Positions 1-12,500 of a stretch of 64,000 nt of DNA are shown piece after piece. Each line of letters opens with the position of its first letter. Within the stretch, counting starts at the first letter, position 1. Source of the stretch: Dendronalium phyllosphericum CENA369 (GTDB taxonomy: Bacteria > Cyanobacteriota > Cyanobacteriia > Cyanobacteriales > Nostocaceae); NCBI RefSeq assembly GCF_016056275.1, contig NZ_JAECZA010000003.1, positions 39,648-103,647 on the forward strand, in the 5' to 3' direction. The position numbers and the translations under genes were made by a program. The notes below the pieces were generated by a model. It worked only from the letters and a program-made list of their open reading frames with translations, ran no database searches and was not told the DNA's origin.

Positions 1-3000
1 TAATTTGCCAAGACCGAGAAGATGCAATCAAGGCACTGCAAGACCCTCAAAGAGCTTTCACCCATTACCAAGAACCTTGCAATTGCTCTGTAGTGTTTAT
101 GTTTTCCGGGCAGGGTACGCAATATGTGAATATGGGTCGGGAATTATACGAGAGTGAAAGCGTATTTAGAGAGCAAGTTGATTACTGCTGCGAACTGCTC
201 AAACCTCTGTTGGATTTAGACCTGCGTCAAGTTCTCTACCCCAGCGAAGCAGAAGCTTTAACCGCAACACAAAAGTTGCAGCAAACAGCAATTACTCAAC
301 CAGCACTGTTTGTCATTGAATACGCTTTAGCCAAGTTATGGATGGCGTGGGGCGTGCAACCTGAAGCGATGATTGGTCACAGTATCGGAGAGTATGTAGC
401 TGCAACCATAGCTGGAGTTTTCTCCCTAGAAGATGCTTTAGCGATCGCTGCCACCCGCGGCAAACTCATGCAGCAAATGCCAACTGGTGCTATGCTCTCT
501 ATTCAGCTTCCAGAACAAGAAGTACAACAACTGTTAGAAAAGGAAGTTTCTCTGGCTGCAAGCAATGCACCTTCTTCCTGCGTAGTATCCGGTTCCGAAG
601 CAGCAATTGACCGATTGCAACAAAAGCTCCAACAACTAGGTGTCAGCTGTCGGCGTTTGCATACTTCCCATGCCTTTCATTCACAAATGATGTCACCCAT
701 CATTGAGACTTTCACCCAGTCGTTACAAAAAATCAAACTCAATCCCCCGCAAATTCCGTTTGTGTCCAATGTTAGCGGCACTTGGATTACCGCAGCCGAA
801 GCAACAAATCCTAACTATTGGGCAAAGCATTTGAGGCAACCAGTACGCTTCAGTCACGGAATAAGTGAATTGCTTCGCCAGCCACGAATATTGTTAGAAG
901 TCGGGCCGGGAAGGACGCTCAGTAGTTTGGCAAAACATCAAACAGATGAAGCGATTGTACTAACTTCTATACGGCATCCTCAAGAGCAACAATCAGATAT
1001 CGCGTTTTTACTTGACACTTTGGGTCAGCTGTGGTCAGCAGGAGTTAAAATTGACTGGTCAGGTTTTTATGCAAACCAAAAGCGTCATCGCATACCCTTA
1101 CCTACTTATCCTTTTGAGCGCCAACGTTACTGGATTGAGGTAAATCGAAATGCAACTCTGGCGATGATGTCGCCCAAAAATTTAGATAAAAAGCGAGAAA
1201 TTGCTGACTGGTTTTACATTCCTCGCTGGCGAGAATCGACACCGCTTGAGCTAAACCAAAAGGAAAAACTAGTAGAACAAAAGTTCTCTTGGTTAGTGTT
1301 TGTCGATACCTATGGAATAGGAGCAGAAATTGCTGAAAAACTCAAGCAACAAGGTCAAGATGTAATTGTCGTTCAAGTTGCAGATAAATTTGCCAAACTT
1401 AGCGACTGTACCTATGCAATCAATCCCCAACAAAGCGATGACTGCGATCGCTTGCTCCAAACACTACACCAACAAAATTGGATTCCCCAAAGAATTGCTC
1501 ATTTTTGGAGCGTTACTCCCAAGGATATTTTATCCGCTCAAGAGCTAGACAAACATGAAGATTATCAATATCTCGGTTTCTGGAGCCTGCTTTTTTTAGC
1601 ACAGGCGTTAGGAAGACAAAATGTCAGCAATGATTTGAAAATAATGGTTGTCACCAGTAATTTATATGATATTACTGGCGAAGAAAAATTATGCCCCTCT
1701 AAGGCAACCATATTAGGCCCGTGTAAAGTAATTCCTAAAGAATATTCAAATATTAATTGCTGTACTATTGATATAATAATTTCGTCTTCCAAAACTCTAC
1801 AACCACAAATTTTAGACAATCTGCTCGCAGAATTTACAGCAGAGCAAATTAATGACATAGTTGCCTACCGTGGAAATCATCGCTGGATTCAATCCTTCGA
1901 GCCTGTGCGTTTAGAACAGAATATAGCCAATAAAACTAAATTAAAACAGGGAGGAGTTTATTTAATTACTGGTGGGTTAGGTGGCATTGGTTTAGTATTA
2001 GCAGAACATCTAGCAAAAACAGTGCAAGCTAGATTAGTTTTAGTGGGAAGAAAGAGTATCCCTGAAAAAAATAATTGGCAAGAATGGTTGGTAACTCATG
2101 ATGAAGAAGATAGAGTTAGCCAGATAATTCGTAAACTGCAATTATTGGAAACCTTTGGTGCAGAAGTATTGGTAATTAGCGCCGATGTGACTAGTTCCGA
2201 ACAAATGCAAGCTGTAATTACTCAGTCAGTAGAAAAATTCGGTTGCATTAACGGTGTAATTCATGCAGCTGGTATTGCTGGTGGCGGTATCATCCAACTC
2301 AAAACTCCAAATATAGCAAATAACGTACTAGCACCAAAAGTTAAAGGAACAATAGTATTAAAGCAAGTTCTGCAAAATATCAATTTAGATTTCTTGGTAC
2401 TTTGTTCGTCCCAAACCTCTATTTTAGGTGAATTTGGACAGGTAGATTATTGTGCAGCTAATGCATTTTTGGATGCATTAGCATATAATAACACTGATAA
2501 ATATGGGCTATTAACAATATCAATTAACTGGGATAATTGGCAAGAAGTAGGTATGGCGGTAGAGACTGTTGTACCAGATAAAATCAAACAGATCAGGGAA
2601 GAAGAGCGAAAAAAAGGAATATTACCTCAAGAAGGGGCTGATGCTTTTAATCGCATTTTGGGGAGTAATTTACCTCATGTTATTATATCTACACAAGATT
2701 TCTCAGTTTTAATTGAGCATAATCAATCTTCCAAGTATTTGGAAATAGAATTAACAGTTTTAGAAGATAAATTAGCGTCAACAGGTCTTTCTCAACACCA
2801 TCCCCGTCCTCATCTACGCAATGATTATGTTGCTCCTCGCAATGAAATTGAAGCAACTCTTGCTCAAGTCTGGCAACAAATCTTAGGAATTCAACAAATC
2901 GGCATTTATGATAACTTTTTGGAATTAGGAGGAGATTCATTATTAGCTACTCAAATCATTTCTCGACTACATAAATTCGACATAGAACTGCCACTACATA

Positions 3001-3203
3001 GCCTCTTTGAAATACCCACTATTATCGAGCAAGCATTGATAGTTGAACAAAGACGAAATTTCGCAGAAGATAATATCAATACGATTACCAGAGTAGAGCG
3101 GAGTAACGCTCAACAGATGTTGGCAAATATCGATGAGATTTCAAATCAAGAAGTTGAGTTATTGCTGAATCAGATTTTATTAGAAAAGGAGGCTAGCTCA
3201 TGA
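1..3203 (+). CDS. Type I PKS module, 5'-truncated by window edge: [KS]-AT-KR-ACP
   Basis: Malonyl-type polyketide extension module. The frame is open from base 3, and the residues before the GTG at 93 match the KS-AT linker seen in the other PKS genes here, so the gene begins upstream of the window and its KS lies outside. Counting from base 93, the AT spans about residues 1-300 with GQGTQ, GHSIGEY and the malonyl-type SHAFH motif. The post-AT linker PTYPFERQRYW is near 350. The KR is at about 620-860 with TGGLGGIG, the PKVKG lysine, the CSS serine and the YCAAN tyrosine/asparagine, so it looks active. The ACP carries GGDS near 945. The tail contains NIDEISNQEVELLLNQ, a docking-type end seen before condensation domains. 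The last codon overlaps the next gene (ATGA). Expected product: a beta-hydroxyacyl-ACP passed to the threonine module. Confidence 0.93.
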   Translation, partial: ICQDREDAIKALQDPQRAFTHYQEPCNCSVVFMFSGQGTQYVNMGRELYESESVFREQVDYCCELLKPLLDLDLRQVLYPSEAEALTATQKLQQTAITQPALFVIEYALAKLWMAWGVQPEAMIGHSIGEYVAATIAGVFSLEDALAIAATRGKLMQQMPTGAMLSIQLPEQEVQQLLEKEVSLAASNAPSSCVVSGSEAAIDRLQQKLQQLGVSCRRLHTSHAFHSQMMSPIIETFTQSLQKIKLNPPQIPFVSNVSGTWITAAEATNPNYWAKHLRQPVRFSHGISELLRQPRILLEVGPGRTLSSLAKHQTDEAIVLTSIRHPQEQQSDIAFLLDTLGQLWSAGVKIDWSGFYANQKRHRIPLPTYPFERQRYWIEVNRNATLAMMSPKNLDKKREIADWFYIPRWRESTPLELNQKEKLVEQKFSWLVFVDTYGIGAEIAEKLKQQGQDVIVVQVADKFAKLSDCTYAINPQQSDDCDRLLQTLHQQNWIPQRIAHFWSVTPKDILSAQELDKHEDYQYLGFWSLLFLAQALGRQNVSNDLKIMVVTSNLYDITGEEKLCPSKATILGPCKVIPKEYSNINCCTIDIIISSSKTLQPQILDNLLAEFTAEQINDIVAYRGNHRWIQSFEPVRLEQNIANKTKLKQGGVYLITGGLGGIGLVLAEHLAKTVQARLVLVGRKSIPEKNNWQEWLVTHDEEDRVSQIIRKLQLLETFGAEVLVISADVTSSEQMQAVITQSVEKFGCINGVIHAAGIAGGGIIQLKTPNIANNVLAPKVKGTIVLKQVLQNINLDFLVLCSSQTSILGEFGQVDYCAANAFLDALAYNNTDKYGLLTISINWDNWQEVGMAVETVVPDKIKQIREEERKKGILPQEGADAFNRILGSNLPHVIISTQDFSVLIEHNQSSKYLEIELTVLEDKLASTGLSQHHPRPHLRNDYVAPRNEIEATLAQVWQQILGIQQIGIYDNFLELGGDSLLATQIISRLHKFDIELPLHSLFEIPTIIEQALIVEQRRNFAEDNINTITRVERSNAQQMLANIDEISNQEVELLLNQILLEKEASS
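3186..3192 (+). promoter_or_regulatory. Strong Shine-Dalgarno for the Thr NRPS gene
   Basis: AAGGAGG lies inside the end of the preceding PKS gene, seven bases before the ATG at 3200. It is the strongest ribosome-binding site in the operon. It fixes the start at the ATGA overlap and suggests strong independent initiation in addition to translational coupling. Most other starts in the operon have weak or no visible SD; the other clear one is AAAGGAG before 23672. Confidence 0.6.
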
Positions 3204-6200
3204 CCAATATTCACGAAAATCTAGCTGGACTTTCACCAGAAAAAAAACGTGAAGTTTTGGCAAAACTCCTTCAAGAAAAGGTGAGCCAGCCTCAAATTTT
3301 CCCCATGTCTTTTGCTCAACAGAGACTTTGGTTTATAGATCGATTACAACCTGGAAACTTTGCTAATCACATCTGGGCAGCTTTGCGTCTTACCGGTATC
3401 ATTAATCGAGCTGCATTATTGCAAACTTTTAATGAAATCGTTCGCCGCCATGAAGTTTTGCGTTCTACTTTCGGACTTATAGCAGAAAAACCCGTTCAGA
3501 TAATTCTTCCTACTTTAAGCTTAGATTTACCTATTATCAATATTGAAACATCTGATGTTGAGGAAGAAGCTGAAATTAAAAACTTAGTTATACAAGAAAT
3601 ACAGCAACCCTTCAATTTGAGCCAAGCTCCATTATTAAGAGCTACTTTACTGCGGTTGAAAGAAACAGAACACATTTTGGTGTTCGCAATGCACCATATT
3701 ATCTCTGATGGTTGGTCAGTGGGAGTATTGATTAAAGAAGTCGCAGCACTTTACGAAGCATTCTCAAAAGGGCAACCGTCTCCATTTTCAGAACTGTCAA
3801 TACAGTATGTAGACTTTACAAATTGGCAGCAAAAATGGCTACAAGGAGAGGTTTTACAATCACAGATATCTTATTGGAAAAAACAGTTAGAAGGCGCACC
3901 AAAATTATTAGATTTACCCACTGACTACCCACGGCCCGCTGTTGGAAGTTTTCGAGGTGCTACTTATTCATTTGAGTTATCAAATGAGTTATATATAGCC
4001 TTAAATAAATTGAGCCAGCAGCATGAAATTACTTTATTTATGACTGTGTTAGCAGTCTTTCAAACACTGCTATGGCGTTATACGGGTAGTGAAGACATTG
4101 TGGTTGGTTCGCCGATCGCCAACCGCAATCGTACAGAGTTAGAAGGATTAATTGGTTTTTTTGCGAATACAATTACCCTGCGAACTAATTTAGTCGGGAA
4201 TCCAACTTTTGTAGAGTTATTAACTCGCGTGCGAAAGGTAGCATTAGAAGCTTACGCTCATCAAGATTTACCTTTTGAACAGCTAGTAGAAGAACTGCAA
4301 CCACAACGAAACTTGAGCTATACACCAATATTTCAAGTGATGTTTGTGTTTCAGAATACACCAATATCAGTTTTAGAGTTGCCTGGTTTAACTATCAGTC
4401 CCTTGGCAATTGATAATGGTAGTACCAAATTTGATTTAACTTTAGAAATAACAGAAACAGCAGGAAAACTTTTTGCCAATCTGGAGTTTAATACAGATTT
4501 ATTCCAAGAAAATACTATCAAGCGGATGGCTGGACATTTCCAGACCTTGCTCAAAAGTATTGTTGCTAATCCAGAGTTACGACTTTCAGAATTATCACTA
4601 CTAACAGAATCTGAAAAACATCAATTGCTGTTGGAGTGGAATAATACAGAAGTTGCGTATCCTCAAAAGCAATGTATTCATGAATTATTAGAAGCGCAAG
4701 TTGAGAAAACACCCGACGCAGTAGCAGTAGTATTTGAAGATGAACAGTTAACCTATCGCCAACTCAACGCCAAAGCCAACCAATTAGCGCACTACCTACG
4801 GACTTTGGGAGTAAAACCAGAAGTACTGGTAGGAATTTATGTAGAGCGTTCGTCGAAGACGTTGCCGAAGGCATCGCTCTATACAATTATTGGAATCTTA
4901 GCTATCCTCAAAGCAGGTGGTGCATACGTACCACTAGATCCCGCATATCCACCAGAACGTTTAGCTTTTATCTTGCAGGATGCTCAAGTTTCAGTACTCT
5001 TAACACAGCAGCACCTAATAGAAAACTTACCGCCACATCAGACCAATGTTGTTTTAGATACTGACTGGGAAAGTATAACTCAGCAAAGCCAACAAAACCC
5101 AATCAATGAATGTACAACTGATAACTTAGCTTATATCATCTATACATCCGGCTCAACAGGACAACCCAAGGGCGTATTAGTCAATCACAGCAATGTGGCT
5201 CGTTTGTTGGCAGCAACAGAACATTGGTATAAATTCAATCGAGATGATGTCTGGACACTGTTCCATTCCATAGCCTTTGATTTTTCCGTTTGGGAACTCT
5301 GGGGTGCTTTGCTGTATGGCGGGAAACTAGTCATAGTACCTTACTGGCTAAGTCGTTCGCCCGAAGACTTTTATCAATTATTGGTAACACAGCAAGTAAC
5401 AGTACTCAACCAAACGCCTTCCGCTTTTTCTCAACTCATACAAGTAGAAGAATTAGCAACTAGCAAACAGCTAAATCTACGATTAGTCATCTTTGGTGGA
5501 GAAGCACTGCAACTAGAAAGCTTAAGACCTTGGTTTGAGCGTCATGGCGATGCCTTGCCGCAGTTAGTTAATATGTACGGTATTACAGAAACAACCGTAC
5601 ACGTTACCTATCGTCCGCTGACAAAGGCAGACTTAGAAGTAGGATTGGGAAGTATTATCGGTCGTCCCATTCCTGACTTGCAAGTTTATTTATTAGACCA
5701 ATATCAGCAACTAGTACCGATTGGAGTCAAGGGTGAGATGTACGTTGGTGGTGCTGGTGTGGCACGAGGTTATTTAAATCGACCAGAATTAACAACCCAA
5801 AGATTTATTCCTCATCCCTTTAGCGATAAACCAAATGCACGCCTGTATAAAACTGGTGATTTGGCGCGTTATCTGCCCAATGGAGACATTGAGTACTTAG
5901 GACGTATTGACGATCAGGTGAAGATTCGCGGCTTTCGTATTGAATTGGGAGAAATTGAAGCGATCGCTAGCCAACATCCAGCAGTGCGCGAAACTGTTGT
6001 TGTGGTAGCATCTCAACGAATAGTAGCGTATGTAGTCCCGCAAACCGAGCAAACACTGGTAATTTCTGAATTGCGTCACTTCCTAGAGTCAAAGTTACCA
6101 AGCTACATGATGCCAGCAGCTTTTGTATTGCTAGAGGCATTACCCCTGACAGCGAATGGTAAATGCGATCGCAAGGCTTTGCCTGCACCTGATACAGCGC

Positions 6201-6562
6201 GTCCAGAATTGGAGGCAGCTTATCAGCCGCCGCAAACTGAAATTGAAAAAACTATTGCTGAGATTTGGCAAGAAGTACTGCAAGTTGAAGAGATAGGAAT
6301 TCATGATAACTTCTTTGAACTCGGCGGTCATTCATTGCTTTTGGTTCGAGTTCATAGCAAATTACGCGAAGTATTTCAGCAAGATTTATCTGTCCTCGAC
6401 TTATTTAGATATCCGACTATCAAATCTTTAACAAATTATTTAAATCAAGTTACAAATCAACAAACATTTTCTGATATGAATATTATTACCGAAAAAATTG
6501 CGGATGGGAAAGCTCAACAAAGAAAGCGGCTACAAAAACTTAAATCTATTGAAAATATTTAA
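3200..6562 (+). CDS. NRPS module C-A-PCP, predicted threonine
   Basis: One peptide elongation module of 1120 aa. The C domain (about 25-450) has HHIISDGWS near residue 165. The A domain (about 485-990) has YTSGSTGQPKG near 648 and the A10 lysine in NGKCDRKAL. The PCP serine is in GGHS near 1043. Aligning the binding pocket by eye to GrsA-Phe gives D-F-W-N-I-G-M-V-H(-K), the published threonine code. The A2-A3 segment carries an extra stretch (SKTLPKAS) encoded by a short palindromic repeat at 4844-4879. The C-terminal tail is basic (KAQQRKRLQKLK) and precedes a KS-first partner 15 bp downstream. The N-terminus (LSPEKKREVLAKLL) is a typical NRPS docking segment. Expected role: condenses L-Thr with the upstream polyketide chain. 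Confidence 0.93.
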   Translation: MTNIHENLAGLSPEKKREVLAKLLQEKVSQPQIFPMSFAQQRLWFIDRLQPGNFANHIWAALRLTGIINRAALLQTFNEIVRRHEVLRSTFGLIAEKPVQIILPTLSLDLPIINIETSDVEEEAEIKNLVIQEIQQPFNLSQAPLLRATLLRLKETEHILVFAMHHIISDGWSVGVLIKEVAALYEAFSKGQPSPFSELSIQYVDFTNWQQKWLQGEVLQSQISYWKKQLEGAPKLLDLPTDYPRPAVGSFRGATYSFELSNELYIALNKLSQQHEITLFMTVLAVFQTLLWRYTGSEDIVVGSPIANRNRTELEGLIGFFANTITLRTNLVGNPTFVELLTRVRKVALEAYAHQDLPFEQLVEELQPQRNLSYTPIFQVMFVFQNTPISVLELPGLTISPLAIDNGSTKFDLTLEITETAGKLFANLEFNTDLFQENTIKRMAGHFQTLLKSIVANPELRLSELSLLTESEKHQLLLEWNNTEVAYPQKQCIHELLEAQVEKTPDAVAVVFEDEQLTYRQLNAKANQLAHYLRTLGVKPEVLVGIYVERSSKTLPKASLYTIIGILAILKAGGAYVPLDPAYPPERLAFILQDAQVSVLLTQQHLIENLPPHQTNVVLDTDWESITQQSQQNPINECTTDNLAYIIYTSGSTGQPKGVLVNHSNVARLLAATEHWYKFNRDDVWTLFHSIAFDFSVWELWGALLYGGKLVIVPYWLSRSPEDFYQLLVTQQVTVLNQTPSAFSQLIQVEELATSKQLNLRLVIFGGEALQLESLRPWFERHGDALPQLVNMYGITETTVHVTYRPLTKADLEVGLGSIIGRPIPDLQVYLLDQYQQLVPIGVKGEMYVGGAGVARGYLNRPELTTQRFIPHPFSDKPNARLYKTGDLARYLPNGDIEYLGRIDDQVKIRGFRIELGEIEAIASQHPAVRETVVVVASQRIVAYVVPQTEQTLVISELRHFLESKLPSYMMPAAFVLLEALPLTANGKCDRKALPAPDTARPELEAAYQPPQTEIEKTIAEIWQEVLQVEEIGIHDNFFELGGHSLLLVRVHSKLREVFQQDLSVLDLFRYPTIKSLTNYLNQVTNQQTFSDMNIITEKIADGKAQQRKRLQKLKSIENI
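4844..4879 (+). repeat. Short palindromic element inserted in frame in the A domain
   Basis: The outer inverted repeat is GAGCG/CGCTC and the inner hairpin is TGCC-GAA-GGCA (4863-4873). It accounts for about eight extra residues between A2 and A3, which the other two A domains in the window lack. The insertion keeps the frame and introduces no stop. Confidence 0.6.
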
Positions 6563-6577
6563 AAATTCTTCCAGATT

Positions 6578-9500
6578 ATGAGTATTACCACACCAGCAAA
6601 TTCTTTCAATGGTTCAGAAATAGCAATTATCGGCTTATCAGGGCGTTTTCCTGAAGCTAAAAATATTGATGAATTTTGGGATAATCTCCAAAATGGAAGG
6701 GAATCAATTTCTTTTTTTACTGACGAAGAATTATTATCAATAGGTATAAGTTCATCTCTATTAAACGACCCTAACTATGTCAAAGCACAAGCTATATTAG
6801 AAGACGCAGAGTTATTTGACGCAGAGTTTTTTGGCTTCAATCCCAGAGAAGCAGAAATTACAGACCCACAACACCGAATTTTTCTAGAGTGTGCTTGGTC
6901 AGCTTTGGAAAATGCTGGATATGATTCCCAAAATTATCAAGGCGCTATTGGTGTTTATGCTGGCTCTGGTCTGAATACCTATTTACTTAATATTTATTTA
7001 AATCCAAATATTATCAACTCTATCGATCCTCAGCAACTCGTTCTTGCAGGTAATAAAGATTTTTTAACCACTCGTGTTTCTTACAAACTCAACTTAGAGG
7101 GGCCAAGTTACGCAGTACAAACTGCTTGCTCGACTTCATTAGTTGCCGTCCACTTGGCTTGTCAAAGCTTACTCAATGGCGAATGCGATATCGCCTTAGC
7201 TGGTGGTGTTGCGATCAATGCATCCAGAAAAGACGGATACATGTACGCAGAAGGGGGGATATTATCTGCTGACGGACACTGCCGTGCTTTTGATGCTAAG
7301 GCACAGGGATCTGTGGGCGGTGAGGGTGTGGGCATTGTAGTGTTGAAGCGATTAGAAGATGCTTTGAGCGATCGCGACACAATTCATGCCATCATCAAAG
7401 GTTCGGCTATTAATAATGATGGTTCATTAAAAGTCAGCTATACAGCACCCCGCATCGATACCCAAGCAAAAGTAATTAGAACAGCCCAAATAGTAGCCGA
7501 AGTTGAACCGGAAACTATCACTTACATTGAAACTCATGGTACAGGAACAGCTTTAGGAGATCCCATTGAAATTGCTGCCCTGACACAAGCTTTTCGCGCT
7601 AGCACGCAAAATAAAGGATTCTGTGCCATTGGTTCCGTCAAAACCAACATTGGACATTTGGATACTGCGGCTGGTGTGACGGGATTAATCAAAACCGTTC
7701 TAGCCCTCAAGCATAAACAAATACCCCCAAGCTTACACTTTGAGCAGCCCAATCCCGAAATTGATTTTGCCAATAGTCCTTTCTACGTCAATACCACACT
7801 TTCAGAATGGCAGACAAATGGCATCCCCCGGCGTGCGGGAGTTAGTTCCTTTGGACTAGGGGGAACCAATGTACATGTGATTCTCGAAGAAGCGCCGATT
7901 GTGGAGCAGAGGAGCAGGGGAGCAGAGGAGCAGGGGGGCACAGGAGCGGGGGGGCAAGCGAGAGAATATCAATTGTTGGTTCTTTCTGCTAAAACAGAAT
8001 CGGCGTTGGAAATGGCTACAACAAATCTTGCTAATTATTTGCGAGAATGTCCCGATTTAAACCTCGCTGATGTGGCTTATACGTTGCAGGTTGGGCGGAG
8101 AACTTTCGACTATCGGCGTGCAGTTGTCTGCCGAGATATTCAAGATGCCATCAACGCACTTCAAGAACCAAAGCGAGTTTTTACCAATACTCAGAAAACT
8201 CAAGAACGCCCTGTGGCCTTTATGTTTTCGGGGCTGGGAACTCACTACGTTGATATGGCTGTTGAACTGTACCAAACTGAGCCAACATTTCGCGCTTGTG
8301 TTGACCAATGCTGTGAATTTCTCAAACCGCATCTTGGTTTAGATTTGCGAGATGTGTTGTATCCCAATCGCAACAGCGAGAATATCAAGCAAAATACTTT
8401 CTCTGCTGGGCTAGATTTACGAAAAATGTTAGGTCGAGGAACCGAACAAGTAGATGTAGCCGCTCAAAAACTCAATCAAACTTTTCTCACCCAACCTGCT
8501 ATCTTCGTCATTGAATACGCTTTAGCTCAGTTATTTATATCGTGGGGAATTCGTCCAACGGCAATGATTGGCTACAGTATCGGTGAATATGTAGCGGCTA
8601 CTTTAGCGGAGGTTTTATCTGTTGAAGATGCTTTGACTTTGGTAGCTAAAAGAGCGCAAATGATTCAAGAGTTACCAAGCGGGGCAATGCTGGCAGTTGG
8701 GCTTTCCGAGTCAGAAATTCAACCTCTATTGAGCGATCGCATTTCCATATCTGCAATCAACGGATCTTCGTTATGTGTGGTTGCAGGTTTCCCGGATGCT
8801 GTTGCAGAATTGGAACGACAATTGAGCGCACGAGGTTTAGTTGGTAAGCGCTTGCAGACTTCTCATGCTTTTCATTCTGTAATGATGGAAGCGATCGCAC
8901 CGACTTTTCACAATTTAGTTAACACATTCAGCCTCAAACCCCCGAAAATTCCCTATTTATCTAACGTCACGGGAACTTGGATTACAGCAGACCAAGCAAC
9001 AGACCCCAGTTATTGGGTGCAGCACCTTTGCCAAGCAGTACGCTTTGCAGATGGTATACAACATTTATGGCAAAAAGACAATCCCATTTTACTGGAAGTT
9101 GGCCCCGGTCAAGCATTGAGTAGTTTCGCGCTGCAATGTCTGAAAAATGACGATACCAAGCCAGTGATGTTGCCCTCCCTGCGGCATTCCTACGAGCAAC
9201 AGTCAGATGTCGCCTTTTTAATGAATACATTGGGTCGCTTGTGGTTAGCAGGGGTAAAAGTAGATTGGTCTGATTTTTATGCCCGCGAACAACGCCAGCG
9301 TATCCCCTTACCGACGTATCCTTTTGAACGCCAGCGTTACTGGATTGATGCCAATCCTGAAGCTAATTTGGCCGCACTATCTCAAAAAACATTAGACAAA
9401 AAAGCAAATATTGCCGACTGGTTTTACGTTCCCTCTTGGAAACGCTCTCCACACATCGCATCAAAATCAGCACAAAAATTATGTTGGTTAGTATTTATTG

Positions 9501-12500
9501 ATACTGTCTCTATAGGTTCGCAAGTCACCAAAAAACTGGAATTAGAAGGGCACGATGTCATTACCGTGAGGGTTGGAGAGCAGTTTAGCAAGTTAGGCGA
9601 TCGCTCTTATGTAATTAATCCCCAAGCTAAATGTGACTATGATACCTTGCTCAAAGAACTACGGGATTTTCAACTAAATGCGATCGCTCATTTTTGGAGT
9701 CTCAACCCTAATCCCCAGGCAGAATCACCCCATCAGTTCTTTGAAGAATGCCAAAATCACGGTTTTTATAGTCTACTTTTCTTGGCGCAGGCATTAGGAA
9801 AACAAGAAGTTAGCGATGTCCAAATTTTGGTAGTAACTAACAACATCCAAGAAGTCAACGGCGATGAAAATTTATGCCCTCAAAAGGCAACTGTCATGGG
9901 AATCTGTAAGGTGATTCCCCAAGAGTACCCCAATATCACTTGTCGTCACGTTGATGTAGTCATTCCTTCAGGGATACCCCAAAAAAATCAACTCGTAGAC
10001 CAACTAGTAACAGAACTCACTCAAACAGCATCTGAGAATATAGTTGCTTACCGTGGTAAACATCGTTGGGTGCAAACTTTTGAACCAATGCAACTTGAGG
10101 AACCAAATCGAGAAACAATTCCGATCAAAGAAGGTGGAGTATATTTAATTACTGGTGGCTTGGGAGATGTTGGTTTAGTGTTGGCTGAATATCTCGCCCA
10201 AACAGCGCGTGTCAAGCTAATTCTTACAGGGCGTTCCGTGCCTGCAAAACAAGAATGGTCGCAATGGCTAGCGACTCACGATCAAAACGACAACATCAGT
10301 CGCAAAATCAAAAAAGTGCAAGCGTTAGAAAGATTGGGTGCTGAAGTTTTGATTTGCCGCGCCGATGTTGGCAATCTCGAACAAATGCAAGCAGTAATAA
10401 CTCAAGCATCAAATTGCTTTGGCGAGATTCATGGTGTCATTCATGCTGCAACTGTGAGAGTGTACAACTCTGTTCAACAGATAAGTAAAACGGAGTGTGA
10501 AACTCAATTACACTCCACAGGCTATGGATTATTGGTATTAGAAAAAATACTACAGGGAAAACAGCTTGATTTTTGCATAATTATATCGTCATTAGCATCT
10601 GTTTTAGGCGTACTGGGTATGGCTGCCTATCCAGCAGCACACGTATTCGCGGATGCTTTTGTACGCAAACACAATCAAACAAGTCTTATTCCTTGGTTGA
10701 GCATTAATTATGGGGATTGGATTACTCAAGAATCCTCGGAATCAGCGATATTAAAAGGCGCAGATTCTGTGATGACGCGCCAAGAAGGTGTGGAAGTTTT
10801 TAAACGTGCCTTATGTGCAAGTCAGTTAACTCAGATAGTCACATCAACTGTAGACTTGCAAACTAGCATCAACAGATGGATTCAACTGGAATTTCGGCAA
10901 AATTCTCAACTTATAGCAAAAACCAGTGCTGCTTCAGCTTATTTAAGACCTAATTTAGATAATACTTATGTTGCTCCGAGAAGTGAAGTAGAGCAAGCGA
11001 TCGCCAATATCTGGCAAGAACTCCTTGGCATTAAGGAAGTAGGCATCCACGATAGCTTTTTTGAGTTGGGTGGTGACTCTGTACTTGGCATTCAAGTCAG
11101 TGCTAGAGCTGCTAAGGCAGGTTTTCGGTTAACTCCTCAGCAATTATTTGAACATCAGACAATTGCCAAACTAGCAGAAGTGGTAAGCACAACCCAAGTA
11201 GTTCAAGCCGAACAAGGTTTAGTAACTGGTTCATTGCCCTTGACACCAATTCAGCACAGGTTTTTTGAACGGAATATATCAGAACCGCACCACTGGAACC
11301 AATCGATTTTTTTAGAAGCCGCAGCAGCTATCGATCCAGCTGTGTTGAAACAAGCATGGCAGCAATTATTATTACATCATGATGCTTTGCGCTTGCGGTT
11401 CAAACCTTCTGAATCTGGCTGGCAAGCAGTGAATGCTGGGTATGAAGAGATACCATTTACACATATAGATTTATCAGCATTGTCAGCAGATGCTCAAGAA
11501 CTGGCAATCAAGAAAACTACTACTCAACTACAAGCTAGCCTCAATCTGTCAGCAGGGCCGATTATCCGGGTGGCGCTTTTTAACTTGGGTGCAAGTAAAT
11601 CTAGCCGCTTGCTAATTATCGTCCATCACTTAGGAATAGATCCCGGTTCTTGGCGAGTCTTGGTAGAGGATCTGCAAACAGCTTATCAGCAAATTCGCCA
11701 GGGTCAAGCAATTGAACTGCCGCCAAAAACAACTTCTTACAAACAATGGGCTTTGCGGCTAGAGGAATATGCTAAGGAGACAAATTTAGAGAAAGCCCAA
11801 AATTATTGGTTGAGCGATCGCTACAAGCAAGTTTCTCTACCAAGAGATTATTCTGGTAACATCAATAATGTCGCATCAGAGCAAATTGTTTCAGTAACGC
11901 TGAGTACTCAAGATACTCAAGCTCTGCTTCAAGAAGTTCCAGCAACTTATCGAACTAATACACAAGAAGTTCTACTGACTGCTTTTGTACAAGCTTTTGC
12001 TGAATGGACAGGTGAAAATTCACTTCTAGTTGACCTCGAAGAAAATGGGCGGGAAGTCAGTACTAGTGGTATAGATAATGTTGATATATCGAGAACTGTA
12101 GGTTGGATTACTACTACCTATCCCGTACTTTTAGATTTGCAGAAATCTGACAATCCCGGCGATGCATTGAAAGTTGTTAAGGAGCAACTGCGTAGCATTT
12201 CTGGTCAGGGTATTGATTATGGAGTGCTACGTTATCTAAACAAAGATGCAGCAGTTCGAGAAAAAATGCGAGTGCTTCCTTCAGCAGAAGTAATGTTCCT
12301 TTATGTTGGTCAACTTGCTAAAAGTTTACCTCAAAATTCTTTATTCCAATTGAGCGAATCATCACCAGAAGCAGCCAGCAGTCTGCAAGCAACTCGTCCT
12401 CATAAGTTACATCTAATTGCGTCAGTTGTCGAAGGTCAATTGCAACTGGATTGGTGCTACAGCAGGAATATCCATCGACTAGAGACAATAGAAAAATTAT

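Noticed and set aside
93..110. GTG at 93 as the true start of the first PKS gene
   Set aside because: The frame is open to base 3 and the upstream residues match the KS-AT linker of the other PKS genes, so the gene is cut by the window edge.
8057..8342. Overlapping open frames of about 90 codons on both strands inside the module 3 AT
   Set aside because: They lie within a strongly supported PKS domain, have no family resemblance and no ribosome-binding site.
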